The translations under genes and the position numbers were made by a program. Shown in pieces: positions 61,929 to 64,000 of a stretch of 64,000 bases of DNA. Source of the stretch: Capillidium heterosporum (taxonomy: Eukaryota; Entomophthoromycota; Entomophthoromycetes; Entomophthorales; Capillidiaceae); contig WBMQ01000002.1 of the NCBI GenBank assembly GCA_016630905.1, positions 682,001-746,000 on the forward strand, written 5' to 3'. A model generated the notes under the pieces. The model made no database searches. It was not told the DNA's origin and saw only the letters and a list, made by a program, of their open reading frames with translations. How positions within the stretch are numbered: the first letter of the stretch is position 1; each line of letters begins with the position of its first letter.

Positions 61929-64000
61929 ATGTTCGACGACCGAATCCGAAACGACAAAAGCTACCCGAGGCAGCGCAACCTAGCCAAAAAACAAAAGGCT
62001 GCAAAGTCCAAGTCCAAGACCAAAAAGGTATCCCGGACTAAAAAGAAGCAGATGAACTATTTCGACTTGTCGAACGAGCAAACCGACTCAGAGATTGAGA
62101 TAGAGGTTGTCATAGATTACAGTCCCGATAGCTTCGATAGAGAGTTTTCATCCGATGTAGTTAGCAATAGAATTAACCCTATAGGCAAACACCCAAAGTC
62201 GAGAACTAGCAATAAACGTACTCAAGGGTCAAAGAAAACAGCTTCCAGCTTGGCAAATAAGTCTTTGGGAAGATTGACTTGTAAATCGTGTAGAAAGGCT
62301 ATAAATAAGAAGAAAAGTCCCCTTAATTGTATCGGATGTAAAGGTACTGCTAAATTTATTTATAAATTACGAGGACAAGACACAGCTTTTTTAGATACTA
62401 ACTTGGAACTGCTTAGATTGGTACCATAAAGATTGTATAGAGCGCTCAACATATACTTTTAATATTTTGACAAATCCATCGAACTTCTATTGCCCGCAAT
62501 GTACTCACAATGCACCTACTTCAAGTAAGTTTGAAATGCCTACATCTCTTATTGTGTATCCTTTACAATTACTTATTCTGTATACCTTAGGGTTTGGATC
62601 GTTAAAAATTCCTCAAACCTCTTCGATTTCTGATTACGAAGGAAGTGATATCGAAATAGATGTAGACGACTCTGGAAGTACTCCGGACATCTGTCCAATC
62701 TGTGATTTTAACTGTACCTGTGGTCCATGTAAGTTTGCGTTTTTATTATTTTAGCTATAAAGTGCTATCTATTCATCTGGACAATTTGAACTAATACAAA
62801 TTTAGCGCTGACTAAGGGCGGCAAAAATGTCGAGACTATCTCAAGTCTTCGCGAAGCACTCGACTTTTCATCACCACTCAAGAAGCGCCCAGGAGCTTTA
62901 TTGTCTCTTGATCAGAACACATTGCAGAAGCAGCGATTTGGTGGAAAATCACTAGCACTGTTCAAGCTAGTAAACCAGCGTAGACTATCCGAAGATCTAG
63001 CTTATTCAAGCGATTACCATGAGCTTATTCCTTGTGAAAGTATGAATGCCGAACCCTATCATGTCCCTAGCGATCTTTCAACTGAATCTATTGACGATGG
63101 CTTGGCTCGCAGAATGTCCACTTTAAAATGCCGCTCCTTCGATTCAAGCCCCATTACGTCGCCATCACATTGCCTAGCCAACTTACGATCGAATGCAATT
63201 GCTGCTGAAACTATGTCTTCTCCTCTAAACGTCTCGTATGCGTCTTCGTCTTTTGCCAACATTGAGACCTCATGGCCTAGGAATCATGGTTCTAAAACTT
63301 TAGGCCCTTCTTTCCGCAATGAAACTTCCAGCAGCTTCGCATCGGTACAGCATGTCGACCTAACTGAAGCTGGAGAACAAAGCGAATATCATGCCAGTGC
63401 GATGGAGTCTTCTGATTTCTCCCAAACCTCGGACCTTGAAAGCGAAGTAGAACAAACCGATTATTCAAGTGATGGCTTCAACTCTAGATTTTCAAGTCAA
63501 TGCCTCGAAAATTCAGACGCTATGGAATGTGACTACTACAATGCCAACGAAAATAACTTTCCCGCCAACTATATCCAAGACAGATCCTTCGACAACGTTA
63601 CATTCCTTAGCCAGCGCTCCAAAAGTGTCAATATTTTAAAGCGGGTGGTTGCCGGTGAAATGGATTGGGATAGTCAGATTGAGGAAGAATCGGAAGATTT
63701 CGGTGGATGTATGAACTCTCCAGCTTCGGTCTCGCATGATGAAATCACTTCTATAACCAACGTTGAATTCGATCGTAACACGGCCCGTATTGAACCTTTC
63801 TTAGCTCCAGACCATCCCTTGGTACAACCATAAAGCCGTCTATCTATCAGATCTCCTTGAGGAACCACCGTTGGAAGGGAATGAAGCTACGAAATCAACT
63901 GGGTTTTCTACTACCAAATGCTCCCATATGGAAGTCGATGACAACACTTTAAATGTCGAGGACGGTAACAGCGAGACCAAGCATTTCTACCCACCTGTAT
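61929..64000 (+). CDS. PHD-finger protein of unknown function, 3' end outside the window
   Basis: The ATG at 61929 begins a basic, Lys-rich N-terminus (nuclear-localisation-like KSKSKTKKVSRTKKKQ). A C4HC3 PHD finger is completed by splicing 62344-62416: CKSC, then CIGCKDWYHKDC, then FYCPQC. The WYHKDC core, with Trp before the His, fits a histone-reader PHD. The next exon (62591-62728) is acidic and ends with a second Cys cluster, ICPICDFNCTCG. The intron 62729-62805 leads to a long Ser-rich disordered exon. The frame changes near 63760; a 43-nt intron, 63762-63804, restores it and gives LQTIPWYNHKAVYLSDLLEE, open to the window end. I cannot name an orthologue. A chromatin or transcription role is inferred only from the PHD. 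Confidence 0.72.

Overview
The window looks like nuclear DNA of a filamentous fungus outside the yeasts and probably outside Dikarya. Introns are many and short (mostly 35-60 nt), with GT donors and a strong preference for TAG acceptors. Fungal signature genes are present: Kin4-type kinase, Rom2-type RhoGEF, Cbp3, Spo7, Spo14-type PLD and Snz1. They sit beside genes that bakers' yeast lacks: exportin-7, a two-RRM SR splicing factor and a secreted S1 chymotrypsin-like protease. An early-diverging lineage such as Entomophthoromycotina (Conidiobolus-like) would fit, but that is inference; no marker here names the organism.

Layout. 0-10 kb: 3' part of a KIN4-like kinase (+), secreted S1 protease (-), DPH7 diphthine methylesterase (+), ERG20 farnesyl-diphosphate synthase (-) and a mitochondrial hotdog thioesterase (+). 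11-16 kb is an AT-rich accessory stretch: a secreted S28 peptidase with two apparent frameshifts (-), a decayed UDP-glycosyltransferase-like relic (+) containing a 33-bp palindrome, and two small secreted proteins (+) sharing the cysteine frame CX3C-X14-CX3C. 16.7-25.4 kb: the ATR/Rad3/Mec1 checkpoint kinase (+). 26-34.5 kb: SR splicing factor (-) with one unusually long intron, Rho1 GEF (+), CBP3 (-). 35-46.7 kb: MCM7 (+), CAF-1 large subunit (-), USP7/UBP15 deubiquitinase (+), SPO7 (-). 49-60 kb: SNZ1/PDX1 (+), exportin-7 (-), phospholipase D (-). 61.9 kb to the end: a PHD-finger protein of unknown role (+), cut by the window edge.

How the genes relate. There are no operons. Neighbouring genes alternate strand almost strictly (16 of 19 adjacent intact pairs are on opposite strands); divergent gaps are long (0.7-2.3 kb) and convergent gaps mostly short (0.2-0.8 kb). 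ATR, MCM7 and CAF-1 all serve DNA replication and its surveillance. SPO7 (lipin phosphatase control) and PLD both act on phosphatidic acid. DPH7 modifies eEF2 and ERG20 feeds sterol and prenyl synthesis. The secreted protease, S28 peptidase and small cysteine-rich proteins are the only genes that suggest interaction with a host or substrate.

Limits. Exon boundaries were read by eye from splice consensus, reading frame and family similarity. The ends of multi-exon genes are firmer than every internal junction. No tRNA, rRNA, CRISPR array or complete transposon was recognised.
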